Assembly: GCF_910592395.1 (NCBI RefSeq)
Contig: NC_088314.1
Coordinates: forward strand, 13,952,001-14,016,000
From: Lineus longissimus
Taxonomy: Eukaryota; Nemertea; Pilidiophora; Heteronemertea; Lineidae
Reading direction: 5' to 3'
Length of the DNA stretch: 64,000 nucleotides
Shown: positions 22,947 to 33,540 of the stretch, in pieces
How the letters are laid out: each line of letters starts with the position of its first letter
Numbering within the stretch: the stretch's first letter is position 1
Notes under the pieces: generated by a model
Told to the model about the DNA's origin: nothing
Databases searched by the model: none
The model's input: only the letters and a program-made list of their open reading frames with translations
Program-made: the position numbers and the translations under genes

Positions 22947-23547
22947 GAGCCCAATTCAAGAGCAGGGTATGATACTAGTATTTATGTCAACCCTTGTGAA
23001 TACTTGCATTAAATACAGAATCTGGTTAAACAGAATGACTTGTTGATTTCTTTATGTACATACATGTACAGTACAAGGCGAATGAAATTGTAAAAGCCAT
23101 TGCCATAGAAAATCGGTAAGCTGCAACACCTCACTGCGAATGAAAATTAGGTGCAGGCACTTTGAGTAGAGTAATGTATCTTCCTTGAAAATCTACTGTA
23201 GTTTTGCATAGGACTTGGAATACTAGTTTGTTCTAGTAATGGAAGTCCACCTAGGACGGAGATTACTAGATTTTGGACCTACATTCCTAAGGAGTCACGG
23301 TCCAAGGACATTGGTTGCTAGTAACCTAAGTCCTAGGACTCCAGCTCCTAGCCGTCCAGGACCGTAGGACTTAGATTCCCAGGAGTTAGAGTCCGGCGGA
23401 CTCCAGCTAGGTAGGTCGTGGGTTACTTTTACACCGGTTTCTTAGGGTCGTTTCTATTTTCAGAAAAAAAGTTGAAACGCATCTTTAGGTGATCGCTGAT
23501 CGGTCGTTGTTGTTTTGTGCGAAGTCGTGGGAGACTTCTTTTTAACT

Positions 23548-23557
23548 GGGGGGTGGA
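23548..23557 (+). other. Polypurine tract of the gypsy element
   Basis: GGGGGGTGGA stands immediately before the 3' LTR, where plus-strand synthesis of an LTR element is primed. One T interrupts the purine run. Confidence 0.75.
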
Positions 23558-24106
23558 TGTAGCCCTGTCAAGTTATATGTATTGGTCAGTGGTGCCCTCT
23601 GAGAGAAGGGGAACTAACTAAAAGTTCATCTCTGAGCTCTCCTGCTGGGGGAGATTTGTATGTTAGGTGGACCCTCAAGAGACCAGATTTCCTATTTATC
23701 ATTCCGTATTAAATCCTCAAAATCAACCTTATACAATATACATCTTCCGTTTGGCAATGGTTCATCCCCTTCTCTAAGCACTGGGCATCACTGGCACGGC
23801 ATCATTTTCTTCTGGTTGATCATACTTTTGGGGAGATTTGCTCCTAAAACATTTCACATGTGGGTTGTGAGGTTCTTTGTTTGGCTCCGAGGCCAAATGT
23901 AGTATGTATTACATGTATGTTGTTGTTTTGTGCACGTATAGTGGCAAAATATAGATCTGATGATAGTTCCAATTCATTCCGTTGTTCGGTTCTTGTAGTA
24001 TACTAGTCGCATGCCAATAGTTGTCCGAGGCCCTATTCCCCAGACGCAACTTACGTGCCCCGTACCCCCCGACGAGAGGACCGTTATGCAGTTCTCCCGT
24101 GTTACA
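23558..24106 (+). repeat. 3' LTR
   Basis: Direct copy of 10106-10669. It begins TGTAGCCC, ends GTGTTACA, and is followed by the CTTG target duplication. The visible differences from the 5' LTR are mainly a shorter C-run, a missing short ACATGT segment and a few substitutions, which suggests a fairly recent insertion compared with the decayed elements nearby. Confidence 0.92.
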
Positions 24107-24110
24107 CTTG

Positions 24111-24940
24111 CACCCAAAAATTCTTTTGTTTCTCATAATTAGGAAGATTTGTCAACCTGAAAGACTGTTTCATTTATATAATATTTGTTACTGACCCCAG
24201 ATATATCTTTGATAAGTTAGCAAGGAGCTTTTTTTTAAATTTCATATTTTAGGTTTCGATAAACTTTGGACAGTTCTAACAATTCAATAAAAGGGAATGT
24301 TCTGTCACTGTTCCAACCAACATCACACTTCAATGGTTACCTGACCTGAAAATGATTACGGGATGATAGATAGATCACGGTCATGATCAATTATAAACTG
24401 ACACACCTGCATCAAAGGGGTCTTATCCACCGAATACTATATGCGCTCACTACAAAGTTTTCATATGTATTACTTGTAACCTGGTTGTTGAGTAGTACGA
24501 AAGGAAACTAATCAAAGTAGATTCTATTTCTGAATTGCTAATTTCCATATTACTACCCACCCACTGGATTGGCCAAAGCTCTCCCATGGCAACACTCATT
24601 ACTCATTGCACTGATTGCTTTTCTGTTTGAAAGAAAAGAGCAAACTGTATACATTGTATGATTTCATTAAACTTAATGGAAAATATGGGTTTTCACTTAA
24701 GGACCATTGAAGACCTCTTAACACAAACATAAACACGGAATGCTTTGGATAATGGCATCAAACAAGAAATCTATCAAGCGACCCATGATAGAGTTTTCCT
24801 AAAAACAATCATCGGTGCTATAGTGTTTGTTGGTTTTTCAGCCTGAGTACACGAGAGATTCATTGTACTGACATGCAAAAAGATCAGGAATGCGAAACAA
24901 ATTGGCAGAGCAACTTTCAGTGCCAAGACTTGGAATGTTC
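24111..24940. other. Intergenic stretch, nothing assigned
   Basis: AT-rich DNA between the gypsy 3' end and the tandem repeat at 24950. No coding or repeat structure was recognised. Confidence 0.5.
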
Positions 24941-24949
24941 GGTCAGGCG

Positions 24950-25355
24950 CTCCTAGCCCATTTTACAGTATCACATGTACTTGGACAGTAGTAAGACCTG
25001 CTTTATACAGTACGAGACCTACTTTTAGTATACATGTGGTAAGAACCATATTAATTTCGCAGCGAAAAGAACTACGTTCATTGTAGTATTAGCATTTATT
25101 TAGAGCAATGAGCAGTGGATGAGACCTGGTGTTTTCAGCTTCATAACTACTTCTACAGTAGTAAGAACTACTTTTACAGCAATAAGAACTAATTTTACAG
25201 CACTAAAAAATGCGTTTACAGTCAGTAACAATAACGCTACTACATGTACTTTCACAATACTAAGAACTAGACCTACTTTTACAGTTATAAGAAATACGTT
25301 AAGAGTAATGATAACTACTTTTACTGCACAAGAACTCCTTTCACATCACTAGAAC
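24950..25355. repeat. Degenerate minisatellite, unit of about 20-22 bp
   Basis: The words CTACTTTTACAG and TAAGAACTA recur many times, for example TAAGAACTACTTTTACAGCA, with drifting spacing. The stretch ends just before the PCSK9-like exon on the opposite strand and so lies in the intron downstream of it. Confidence 0.65.
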
Positions 25356-25367
25356 TACATTACTTAC

Positions 25368-26042
25368 GCCGAGAAAGACGAGCAACTTAGGACTGTATAG
25401 CCCCCAGGACATTTCGCTCTCGGTGCGGCAATAAAATCAGTCTCTGGATCCATTACATCTGCGACGTCCAAATCAGCGCTTTCTGAGCAGATCACTTTAG
25501 CCTGAGGTAAAACAATTGAGGCTATCAATAGACAGAAGTTCCTCAGTTCGCGCACATCCAAGCTTCTGCAAACAGAGCCTCGTTTTCAAAAGGCTTCCCT
25601 ATTACGTCATTGACAACTTTCAATGATAGAAATTTGGTGATCCGCGTCAGCTTTCCTTAATGAAAAATTGTTCTTCCAAACTGCTGTATTAGATAAAACA
25701 CAATACTAAGAAATGGACACTAAAACTAGTTGAACTATTTAAGATAGTACCTTTCGAGTATCAATGAGTAGCGATGTTTCTTTTCTATTGCGATTTAAGA
25801 ACAATATTTGTCCTGTTTCACCAGAGAAGTTGAACAGGGCATTTTCCTCGCGCACGAGCGTGTACCTACCCGAATTGGATCCGCGAATCCCCTATGAATA
25901 GCTACACATGACGACTTATTCACGAAGAATGTCCCATCAGTGCCACCGAGATTGTCGCTTGTGCAAATAACCCCGACCCTCTCGGCGGGACACGATACGT
26001 AGGACGTAGCGTCATCGGCCCGGGTGGTCTTCGGGCCTAGAT
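25368..26042 (-). CDS. Two exons of a PCSK9-like C-terminal cysteine-rich domain protein (partial)
   Basis: Minus-strand exons are 26042-25870 (after TTGCAG, before GTAGGT) and 25501-25368 (after ACCTCAG, before GTAAGT). They join in phase 0. The first reads SYVSCPAERVGVICTS, then GTFFVNKSSCVAIHRG; the second begins AKVICSES and ends KCPGGYTVLSCSSFS. The repeated pattern C-x-x-G/R-x3-x-x-C followed by G-x-F/Y, x-x-x-C-V-x and then A-x-x-I-C resembles the repeated modules of the PCSK9 C-terminal (resistin-like) domain, in particular the SCSSFS block. Such domains are secreted and disulfide-bonded. No protease catalytic part is in the window, further exons were not found, and the upstream intron carries a MITE 24 bases from the acceptor. 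The assignment is inference from pattern, without alignment. Confidence 0.45.
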
Positions 26043-26065
26043 CTGCAAGGGAATGACCGCACGTA

Positions 26066-26873
26066 CAGTCCTACCAGAAAGTAAATGTCCACTGTTTTTT
26101 AAAAACATCACAGAGATGAAATAAGATATTTGAATGCGGTTTTCAGCAGAATATGATATATTTAGTTGGTCATCTGTTGTATTTGGATGCACCTAATTCC
26201 ATCCCTTAATTATGTAACAAACATTTCGAAAAAAGGTCCAAAAAATCACATTTAAAAAAAATTCATGTGCCTTTTCAAAAATTCAAATGAGCCCATGAAC
26301 TGTGCTTTATGACCATCATTTTGTGGGCACTTGCAATTCTATAGAGTGTGTTCGATAGTCATGACAAATGCACATTTTTGCTTACGATTTTTATGTTATT
26401 TTTTTAATCTCTTCCATAACCTTTGATCAAGACCCCCGATCCTTCATGTATGAGCTGAGTTGGGCATAAAGACCCTGACTGACTGCACTGCTGACTATGA
26501 GGGGTGTTCTCAAAGGTCACCATCTGTCTGAAAAAAAACAATCACCTGTCGCGAGCTAAAACTAATCCTCAAAATGAAAGAATTTAGCAGGAATTTTCTA
26601 GTAATGAAGCCAAAAAAAACCTTTGTTGCATTATAGCTCACACATACATTGTGAAAAAGAACGAAAATTAAATAAAATTATATAAAAGTGACTTTTTGGA
26701 CATTTTTAAAATTGCCTGTTACATAATGAAGAGACAGGATTAGCTGGGTCCAAATACATCAGATACATGGCCAACTAGATATACCATTCTCTGCTGAAAA
26801 TCGCATTCAATTATCTTATTCTATCTCTTTGACATTAAGAAAACCGGTGGACATTTACTTTTTGGTAGGACTG
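26066..26873. mobile_element. TA-flanked MITE, family C, copy 1
   Basis: The ends are CAGTCCTACCAGAAAGTAAA and its near-perfect inverse, each flanked by TA (26064-26065 and 26874-26875), as for Tc1/mariner targets. The inverted similarity reaches well into the element, for example GCGGTTTTCAGCAGAATATG against CATTCTCTGCTGAAAATCGC, so long arms can pair. No transposase frame. A second copy lies at 40430-41234. Confidence 0.88.
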
Positions 26874-26875
26874 TA

Positions 26876-27758
26876 CATACATGTACACTCTTTTCATTTT
26901 GTAAGAGCGGTAGCAACTATATACATGTACCTCAAGTCTAAAGTCTTTCTGCATGAAAATAGATCCAAATGGTCCAAAGAATACTGACCAGGCCCAGCGT
27001 TTTTGACGGATGGACCAATCAGAATTTTGCGATGTAAGGAGACAAATAAAGAATCGAATCGAAAAAGGAAAAGGAAAAGGAAAAGGAAAAAAACTTCAGA
27101 AACAATTAAATTTACTCACGAGTGGTGTTTTTTTGAGAAGTCACAAACTTCAACAATATGACCAATCCTATCCTCAACATTGAGGATTCCAATAGCTGCA
27201 TTGTAGTGGTTTAGTATCCGCAGTTTCACTCTCGCCAGGCTCGTTCGCAGCATACCGATGCATTCGTCTCATTGTTCGAAATGGCTCTATCTGCTGAACG
27301 GAGCGATCGACCTCCCGATATTGTGGTATGTCGGTGGGAGGCACGTTGTTTCACCAAGCTGCGACTGTCACGACGACGGACTGTTTCTTTTGCCTTCTCG
27401 GGATACTTTCGAAATGCGCCGACGAAATCCGAACAAATAATGTTTTGTACCAAATCATTCTTCCACAGCAAATCGCGATTTTAAAATGCTTTGCCAGATC
27501 ACTCCAAAAAATTACTTCAGGCAAACCGATTAAGACCTGCATGGTATGTCGGGGCTGTCAGATGTGAATAGCATCTCCTAGCTTCGCCATTAGTAACTGT
27601 TAACATTCGGTTTCTTTTTTCAATTTCAATATCAATATCAATTTATTATTATCTTATTAGTGCCCATGGTCTGTTACAGATACGATACGAAGATATGGAG
27701 ACATGTGAAACGCACATGTACATCGAGATGTGCAATAAATCAAGATAAAAACGAAATA
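26876..27758. other. Intergenic stretch with (AAAAGG)n and AT-rich simple repeats
   Basis: A short AAAAGG microsatellite lies at about 27063-27092 and ATCAATATCAATATCA at about 27626-27644. A minus-strand open frame at 27226-27471 shows no motif I know, and I do not call it a gene. Confidence 0.5.
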
Positions 27759-29391
27759 CAGTACCTACTTGTATAATTTGCCGCGGCAGGTAGGCCAATA
27801 CGGCAGCAGATTAGTGCCATAAAAAATAAAATATTATCTCGTTATTACGAGATCTTTTCTCGTTATTACGCGATCTTTTCTCGTTATTACGAGATGTTAT
27901 CTCGTTATTACGCGATGTTTTTCTCGTTATTTTCACCATTGTTCAGTCCAAGATTGAAATAGAACCGTACAAGAAGTTCCCTCATATTAGGCATGTTAGG
28001 ACACGACGATGGTATATGGGTCTATAAAGTACGGACCTTTTCCGCGCTTGATCCTGAGCTTTAATCCTCGATATTGCGTGCACTTTCGCATCTCGTAATA
28101 ACGAGAAAAGATCTCGTAATAACGAGATAACATCTCGTAATAACGAGAAAAGATCGCGTAATAACGAGAAAAGATCTCGTAATAACGAGATAACATCTCG
28201 TAATAACGAGATAATATTTTATTTTTTATGGCACTAATCTGCTGCCGTAGGCCTAGTAATTTTCTACGTCCATATTACGGCTTATACAGTAGTAGTGATA
28301 GTAGCCAGAGAAACAGCATATATAATAAAACGAATCCCGGGATGATCAGGTATGCGTGATACACTGAACTAGGAATATGGCCTCTAACGAATGTCTGTGG
28401 TTTTTATTATGTCCGTGATTATTGGTTATTCTTTTGATAAAATTTTACGATGTTACTGTCGCTTCAAATAAACATGAGCTAATCCTTTGACACTGAACAT
28501 GATTTGTGTGGTGACGTCCACACTTTTATGCAATTAAGATGATTGTGACAATGTAGCGAAACGTTATACAAGGAATATTTCTTTACGACAATTAAGTATC
28601 CACACCTGAGTATTTTAGCCAACCAGCAGTTAGTCTCGCGGTTAGTTGCTGCAGTAAGTGTTTATATACCTGCTGCCATGTAATGGAAAACAGACCAAGA
28701 CCAAGAGAAAGGCTTAGATGATCCCACCCCTGCCGATAACATGGATGACATGCCCGTTCGCCCTCGCCGGCGCCGTCAACGCGTATTCTTTGAATGATCG
28801 AGAGAATACGTTATCTGGATGATTTTGCGGAGGCGCATCTTCTTAATTGGCCATGCATTCGCAAGAAATGCATCGACATTTGCCCGAGATACCGACATTA
28901 ATCCAAGGACGTTTGGCCATTGGTTAGCCGTTAGGAGGAGCTGCGTGATGAGTGCCGAAGAACAGTTGAACAGCGGGTGAGTACCCATGGTCAACTGTCC
29001 TGGTATTTTTCATGACTAAAATACTCAGGTGTTTTCCATTACAATTGAATAAAAGTGGGGACGTCACCACGCAAATCATGTTCAATGCCAAAGGATTACC
29101 TCATGTTTATTTGAAGTGACAGTAACATCGTAAAATGTCATCAAAAGAATAACCAATAATCAAGGACCTAATAAAAACCACAGACATTCGTAACATGAGG
29201 TAATCCTTTAAGTTATTAAGTCTTGCTTAGTTCCTAGGTGAGTGTATTATGCATACCTGATCATCCCGGGATTCGTGTTATCATAATAGACTGTTCTCTA
29301 GGTACCATCACTCCTACTGTATAAACTGTAATATGGACTTAGAAAAATTACTAGGCCTACCTGCCGCGGCAAATTATACAAGTAGGTACTG
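27759..29391. mobile_element. TA-flanked mariner-like element with long inverted repeats
   Basis: The outer ends CAGTACCTACTTGTATAATT and its inverse are flanked by TA (27757-27758 and 29392-29393). The arms are several hundred bases long: after removing the nested hairpin at 27797-28247, the left arm continues to about 28621 (ACACCTGAGTATTTTAG) and the right arm runs from about 29017. Between them, about 28680-28990, lies a piece of broken coding-like sequence (PVRPRRRRQRVFFE, a stop, then NPRTFGHWLAVRR) that could be a transposase remnant; I cannot assign it. Confidence 0.8.
27797..28247. mobile_element. Nested hairpin element of 21-bp inverted tandem repeats
   Basis: It interrupts the left arm of the element above, with TAGGCC on both sides (27791-27796 and 28248-28253), a probable 6-bp duplication. 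Inverted termini contain CGGCAGCAGATTAGTGCC. Both arms consist of tandem units like ATCTCGTTATTACGAGAAAA; the left arm has about five and the right arm about six, in opposite orientation. Each unit is itself a small palindrome (CTCGTTATTACGAG). No gene is inside. Confidence 0.82.
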
Positions 29392-29669
29392 TAAATGTAT
29401 GCAGCAAGAATGCTCGAAAAAAATGCCTTAAATGTGTCGATTTACTAAAAATCTTCGAGTATGCTGTAATGTTACCCAGTTTTTATCATGTGAACATTTA
29501 TTTCTATTTCTGTTTTGAACCGATCAAACTGTTTAAAGGAATTGGCGGCTTTTTATTGCAGAATACATGTACATGTATCTGTTCTTCTTCTAGTTCACTC
29601 ACTATAGATCCATGCATCTGATTCATGCACCTTATTTATTAGCAGGCTCTTTGAAAGAATGCTGAAACA

Positions 29670-29774
29670 GTCCTCCGGGTAGGCCTAGTGACTGGCTAGT
29701 AACATCAGGGGTAGGCCTATACGGACCTTACCAAGCCTAGGTCACTAGCCGGTCACTAGGCCTACCCGGAGGAC
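29670..29774. repeat. 31-bp inverted repeat hairpin containing TAGGCCTA words
   Basis: GTCCTCCGGGTAGGCCTAGT at the left is mirrored at the right with a single mismatch across 31 bases, separated by a 43-base loop that itself holds TAGGCCTA and CCTAGG words. It could fold as a cruciform. Confidence 0.75.
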
Positions 29775-31575
29775 GTTGGGTTTTTCCAAAATATGGAATA
29801 TTAAAACGGACCTGCGACTAACTCCTTAGAATCATTTTGTATATATGATGCTCTGATTAAGCTTGGTAGATAGGACAAACATGCACTCGGGAATCACTAA
29901 AAAATGTGTCCGCTTAGAACTGGTGACATCACGAAAATATCTCTACATCCCGATGTGTACATGAAAATGTACGAAATCGCTCACCGTGAAGGAATTCGTT
30001 CTCATTTAACATTTTTAACTTGCCCACATTGGTTTCAGGCGCTGCAACTTGGTGATGCACAACTTGGTGGCAGAACTTGTCTTCCTTCTAAGTATATAAT
30101 CAGGGTCTTCAACGTTTGTGTCTTACTTGTCTCGTGTCTGCGTTTTGTCTGCCCTCTCCCTTGGAAGGGGCTATGTACATGACATAACAGCAGGCCAGAG
30201 CCAACCCAACACAAAATAGCTTCCATATATAACAAAAACCAAGAAGGGTTAGATTTCCCTCACAAGATCTGGGCACAATAACCAGGGTTGAGACTCAACT
30301 TATATGTGATATAAGACTAGGCCCCTATTACTAATAAACTATAAACTAATACTCTACGTTCAAAACTATAAGATCTCAATACTCTAAATGTTGCATTACG
30401 AGACTCCCACACATGCCCATATTTGGGAGATCAGTAATGTACACTTGAGGCGAGGTATGACTGGGTTGTTCTAAAATATAGATTGTTGAATCGGAAATGC
30501 GACTGATTTCTAAACTACCGTCAAATTCCGATCTGATCATGTAAAAATAAGCTCCAAATATTGATTCGTAACCACCTTAGGTTCCAATGGCATTATTTCA
30601 TGTTTTTATGCATTTTTAGGACTGATTCCATGGTTTACCACAGGTTACATGGTTTCACTGATTCCAAGTTTTATCAACTACCGCGCGAAATACCTTTCCT
30701 TCCGAGTTCACGTCACTCCGCTATTACGACGCAACGTTATTTCCATTATTGTCGCAGTTAATTGTTGGGTATACGAGCGCCACCAGCTTGACGTCGGAAA
30801 AATCGATATTAGCGAGACGTCACAGGGTATAGTTCCATGGCTTATTGGACTTTGCGCAAAGAAAGCTACGAGTGCAATGGGGGAGCGACCATTATTTTTG
30901 ACTCCGATATTTTGTCATCCTATAAAAATTGCCAATTGGGCCGGACAATAACGGAAACCCCCAAATAAAGGCCTACATTTCTTCCTGAATAATTCTTACA
31001 GTGACCATTTTCCCATGAAAGACAGTTGCTTACGCTACTCAAAAATTAAAAAAAATCGAGGGTCAACCATTGAACTTTTGAGATAATATGTTGAATTTTG
31101 CACAAATCAGCGAAAAACGCACCAACTGGCACTGGACGACATTTCAACACGGGGCCGACGCACATCCCAAGTTCAGTGTACACACACGTCGGCAACAACA
31201 GTAAATGCGTAGTTTCTTGTAAGCCGCCTATTGAGTAGCGCTCTAGGTTTCAGAAACTCCAGAAAAACATGTCTTTGCCAAAACAACTGCTAAATCAACA
31301 CTAACATACTGTGAGGACCAAGAAATCAATGATTTTAGGAACTACGGATTGGCCGCGCATGAATACAAAAAAAGTCCCTTATGAGACCATAGTTACGCGG
31401 ATGGGCGATTTCAGATTCAATGGTGGCAGTGAGCGCAAGCCACCTCATAACACACCACTGCGCAGTTGATCGGAGCCTATTACCCCCCCCCCCCTCCTAC
31501 TGTCTTTAGGCGCCATATTTAAGAGGCCCGAAGAGAAGAATACCTCGCATATCTAATACAAAGGTTAGTCCTAGT
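29775..31575. other. Intergenic stretch, nothing assigned
   Basis: Several open frames of 65-100 codons occur (for example 29904-30182 and 30649-30951) but show no motif, splice logic or composition to support them. A C-run lies near 31482-31493. Confidence 0.45.
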
Positions 31576-31640
31576 GCAACGAGCCAATCAGAGTCAATCA
31601 GTCTAATCCATGGATTGGACTGATTGGCTCAGACCGTTGC
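31576..31640. repeat. Imperfect palindrome
   Basis: The core AATCAGTCTAATCC-ATGGATTGGACTGATT is palindromic with one mismatch pair, and GCAACG/CGTTGC extends the symmetry with small gaps. Probably a hairpin MITE relic. Confidence 0.55.
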
Positions 31641-31882
31641 GCTGACCTATGACCAGAGATACCCAATACTTGCAGTCCACTACCATTAGTTGATGAGATT
31701 TTAAATGAATTGAATGGGTTGTATTGCCAGACAATCGTGCTTGGGCTTTTCATAACGTGACAGAGACGGAGCAAATGGACATTGCCCATTCATCACGTGC
31801 GCAAAGAAAAACCGCCCCGCATGTGGTGAAGCCTATTGCGTACCCAACTCAATGTATAGACACTGTTATTTCGTATGAGCTG

Positions 31883-32069
31883 TATACACCTTTCCAGAAA
31901 TGGGGCGCTGAGTGTCCGAAATGGTGATGTCATAAGGGGAAACTAGACCATATGATGGAGGGACAAAGGAGATAGTCATGGTTGGCCAACACACTTGAAT
32001 GCCTTTAATGACGGACAAGGGGAAAAAGTTAGTTCCAATGCAAGCCACCAATTTCGGGAAGCATGTATA
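31883..32069 (-). mobile_element. MITE family D, copy 1 (187 bp)
   Basis: It is nearly identical, in opposite orientation, to 63473-63632, and is longer by an internal segment. The termini TATACACCTTTCCAGAAAT and TATACATGCTTCCCGAAAT are inverted with 15 of 19 positions alike. No coding capacity. Confidence 0.8.
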
Positions 32070-33221
32070 GGAAGACGGTATACGTGAGGAAACAGAGTAT
32101 ATTGGGCTACTAAATAATCAAGAGCTTTTTTTTTCTAAAAATAGAAAAATATCTTAGCAGATTGTGTTGAACGAAGGCGTTGATGACTGGTGACCTGTTT
32201 GCGTGCAGTCGTCATAATGAGCGTTTAAAGGGGTACGCCGTCCGTAATTATTGATGGTCCAGGATGTGAGAAATGCAGTGACAAAAAATGCTGCAGTGCT
32301 ACTATTAGTATTATGCACACAATTAATGAATGTATAACTACCATGCCATAGTTTTACGCTCGCACTATTCGCTTGTACATTCACCTACACTACTTCTACA
32401 TTGATAAATGCACTACATGTGTTGCACACTTAAATTTAGGCTAGTGATTGGATAAATGCAATGACTAGCTAATATGCAAATCTTAAAAAAAGGTTTAAAC
32501 TATGAATGATAACAAAAACGCTTCTCATTTAATCGGAATCGGTGTACAGTATTGATTTAATCTTTTTTGTCACCAAGCCGTTGTCATCATCGTCATAAAT
32601 CGTCTGACAACTAAATGATTCACAACCGCACGGATTTGGTCACAGTTGGTGTAGTTAAAACAATACCAACATATGAGTTCTAAGCCTTTTGACAATGCTG
32701 GACCGCATACCATTACGAACACGTATACTGTAAATCTTAAATTTGTATATATTTTAGACAGGGTAGCGAGTGAGATCAATGCCCAGGGAAGGTTTCAGAC
32801 AATGGGACAAGTCTGAGAGAAGTTCGTTGTGACTCCCGTTTCAGCCAATTTGCCGCATGAGAACAAAATGACACGGCTTACCCTCTGTCTTGTGTCAAGG
32901 TGGCTGCTATCTATTTCTTCATGAAGTCACTAGTCATATACTGTATATATTAATACTAGAACTGGTAAAAGTCTCTTTATGGCTACCACAGCCTTAACCG
33001 CTGGATGGAATCTCCTAATTATTCGTATACGCATATTGAGTTTACCCGCGAAGCCATTCAGCTTCGTCTCTAATCAATATTTTCAGCGCAAAACGTGTTT
33101 TTCGTGTGTTTTATCGTTTGAACAATCTGAGATCAGATTTTTTTCCGTATGAATAGCAAAGGTAATAGACGGTGCTGCCATCTATTAATCTGGCAACTGA
33201 AATTGCCTTGACATTTCTAGG
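32070..33221. other. Intergenic stretch, nothing assigned
   Basis: AT-rich with short A and T runs. No recognisable gene, repeat boundary or splice structure. Confidence 0.5.
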
Positions 33222-33297
33222 AATCCTGGCGGTCTAATGGTAAAAACACTGGCCTGTCGCCAGCGACCCGAGGTCGGAACCCGCAGTGGTCTTTTTT
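33222..33297 (+). other. tRNA-like sequence with Pol III terminator
   Basis: GGCGGTCTAATGGTAAAAAC resembles a D-arm/A-box region. The central ACTGG-CCTGTCG-CCAGC can pair as an anticodon arm and shows GTC as in tRNA-Asp. A degenerate T-arm (GAGGTCGGAACCC) and then TTTTTTT follow. The B box departs from consensus, so I read it as a tRNA pseudogene or SINE head. Confidence 0.45.
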
Positions 33298-33540
33298 TCC
33301 TTTTTTCGCCGTGATTCTTATTGAATATATTTGATATATATACGATATATCAGTGCGATTCCTGTAATACAGATTCCGAGCCTCGACCACCACCAATATA
33401 TACGCCTGCAACTCCGAAAGGGACAGCTTAAGTAGGCCTGCATAGGCCTATACAATAAAACGGCAACAACATAGTCCCACCATGTTCAGAGAGCAGAGAT
33501 TCTATTCAAACCCCATCGGAATGTTGCATCATACTAAACA

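Larger units (their letters stand above)
19458..23433 (+). mobile_element. Ginger-type DNA transposon, 3,976 bp, with CCGG target duplication
   Basis: The termini are TGTAAAAG at 19458-19465 and CTTTTACA at 23426-23433, an exact 8-bp inverted repeat. CCGG stands immediately outside each end (19454-19457 and 23434-23437), a 4-bp target-site duplication. The interior holds an intron-containing gypsy-like integrase gene (19750-22946) but no RT, protease or RNase H. Ginger transposons were described as DNA elements with a gypsy-integrase-related transposase, 5'-TGT termini and 4-bp duplications, which fits. Both subterminal regions carry degenerate copies of words such as GGTCC, TTGGTTCCC and CTAGGAC. 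It is inserted in the gypsy element between pol and the 3' LTR. Confidence 0.9.
10106..24106 (+). mobile_element. Complete Ty3/gypsy-type LTR retrotransposon with two nested insertions
   Basis: The element is bounded by two direct LTRs that begin TGTAGCCCTGTCAAG and end in CA. It is flanked by the 4-bp duplication CTTG (10102-10105 and 24107-24110). Inside, in order, are a primer-binding site, gag, protease, reverse transcriptase, RNase H, integrase, a 2.4-kb stretch without a clear gene, and a polypurine tract. The total of 14 kb is inflated by a SINE (19024-19421) and a Ginger DNA transposon (19458-23433); without them it is about 9.6 kb. The protein order PR-RT-RH-IN is that of Ty3/gypsy. 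Several frame breaks in gag-pol mean this copy is not autonomous, although the LTRs remain very similar. No env-like gene was recognised. Confidence 0.92.

Noticed and set aside
27226-27567. Overlapping open frames on both strands as a gene
   Set aside because: Several frames are open at once because of base composition, and none shows a motif or usable splice sites.
27797-28247. CRISPR-like array because of regular 21-bp units
   Set aside because: Units are contiguous palindromes without spacers, inverted between arms, in a eukaryotic transposon.
30561-30951. Overlapping 66- and 100-codon frames
   Set aside because: No recognisable motif, no splice context, and the frames overlap each other.
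33222-33297. Functional tRNA-Asp gene
   Set aside because: The T-arm B box is degenerate and the acceptor stem does not pair convincingly; kept only as tRNA-like.
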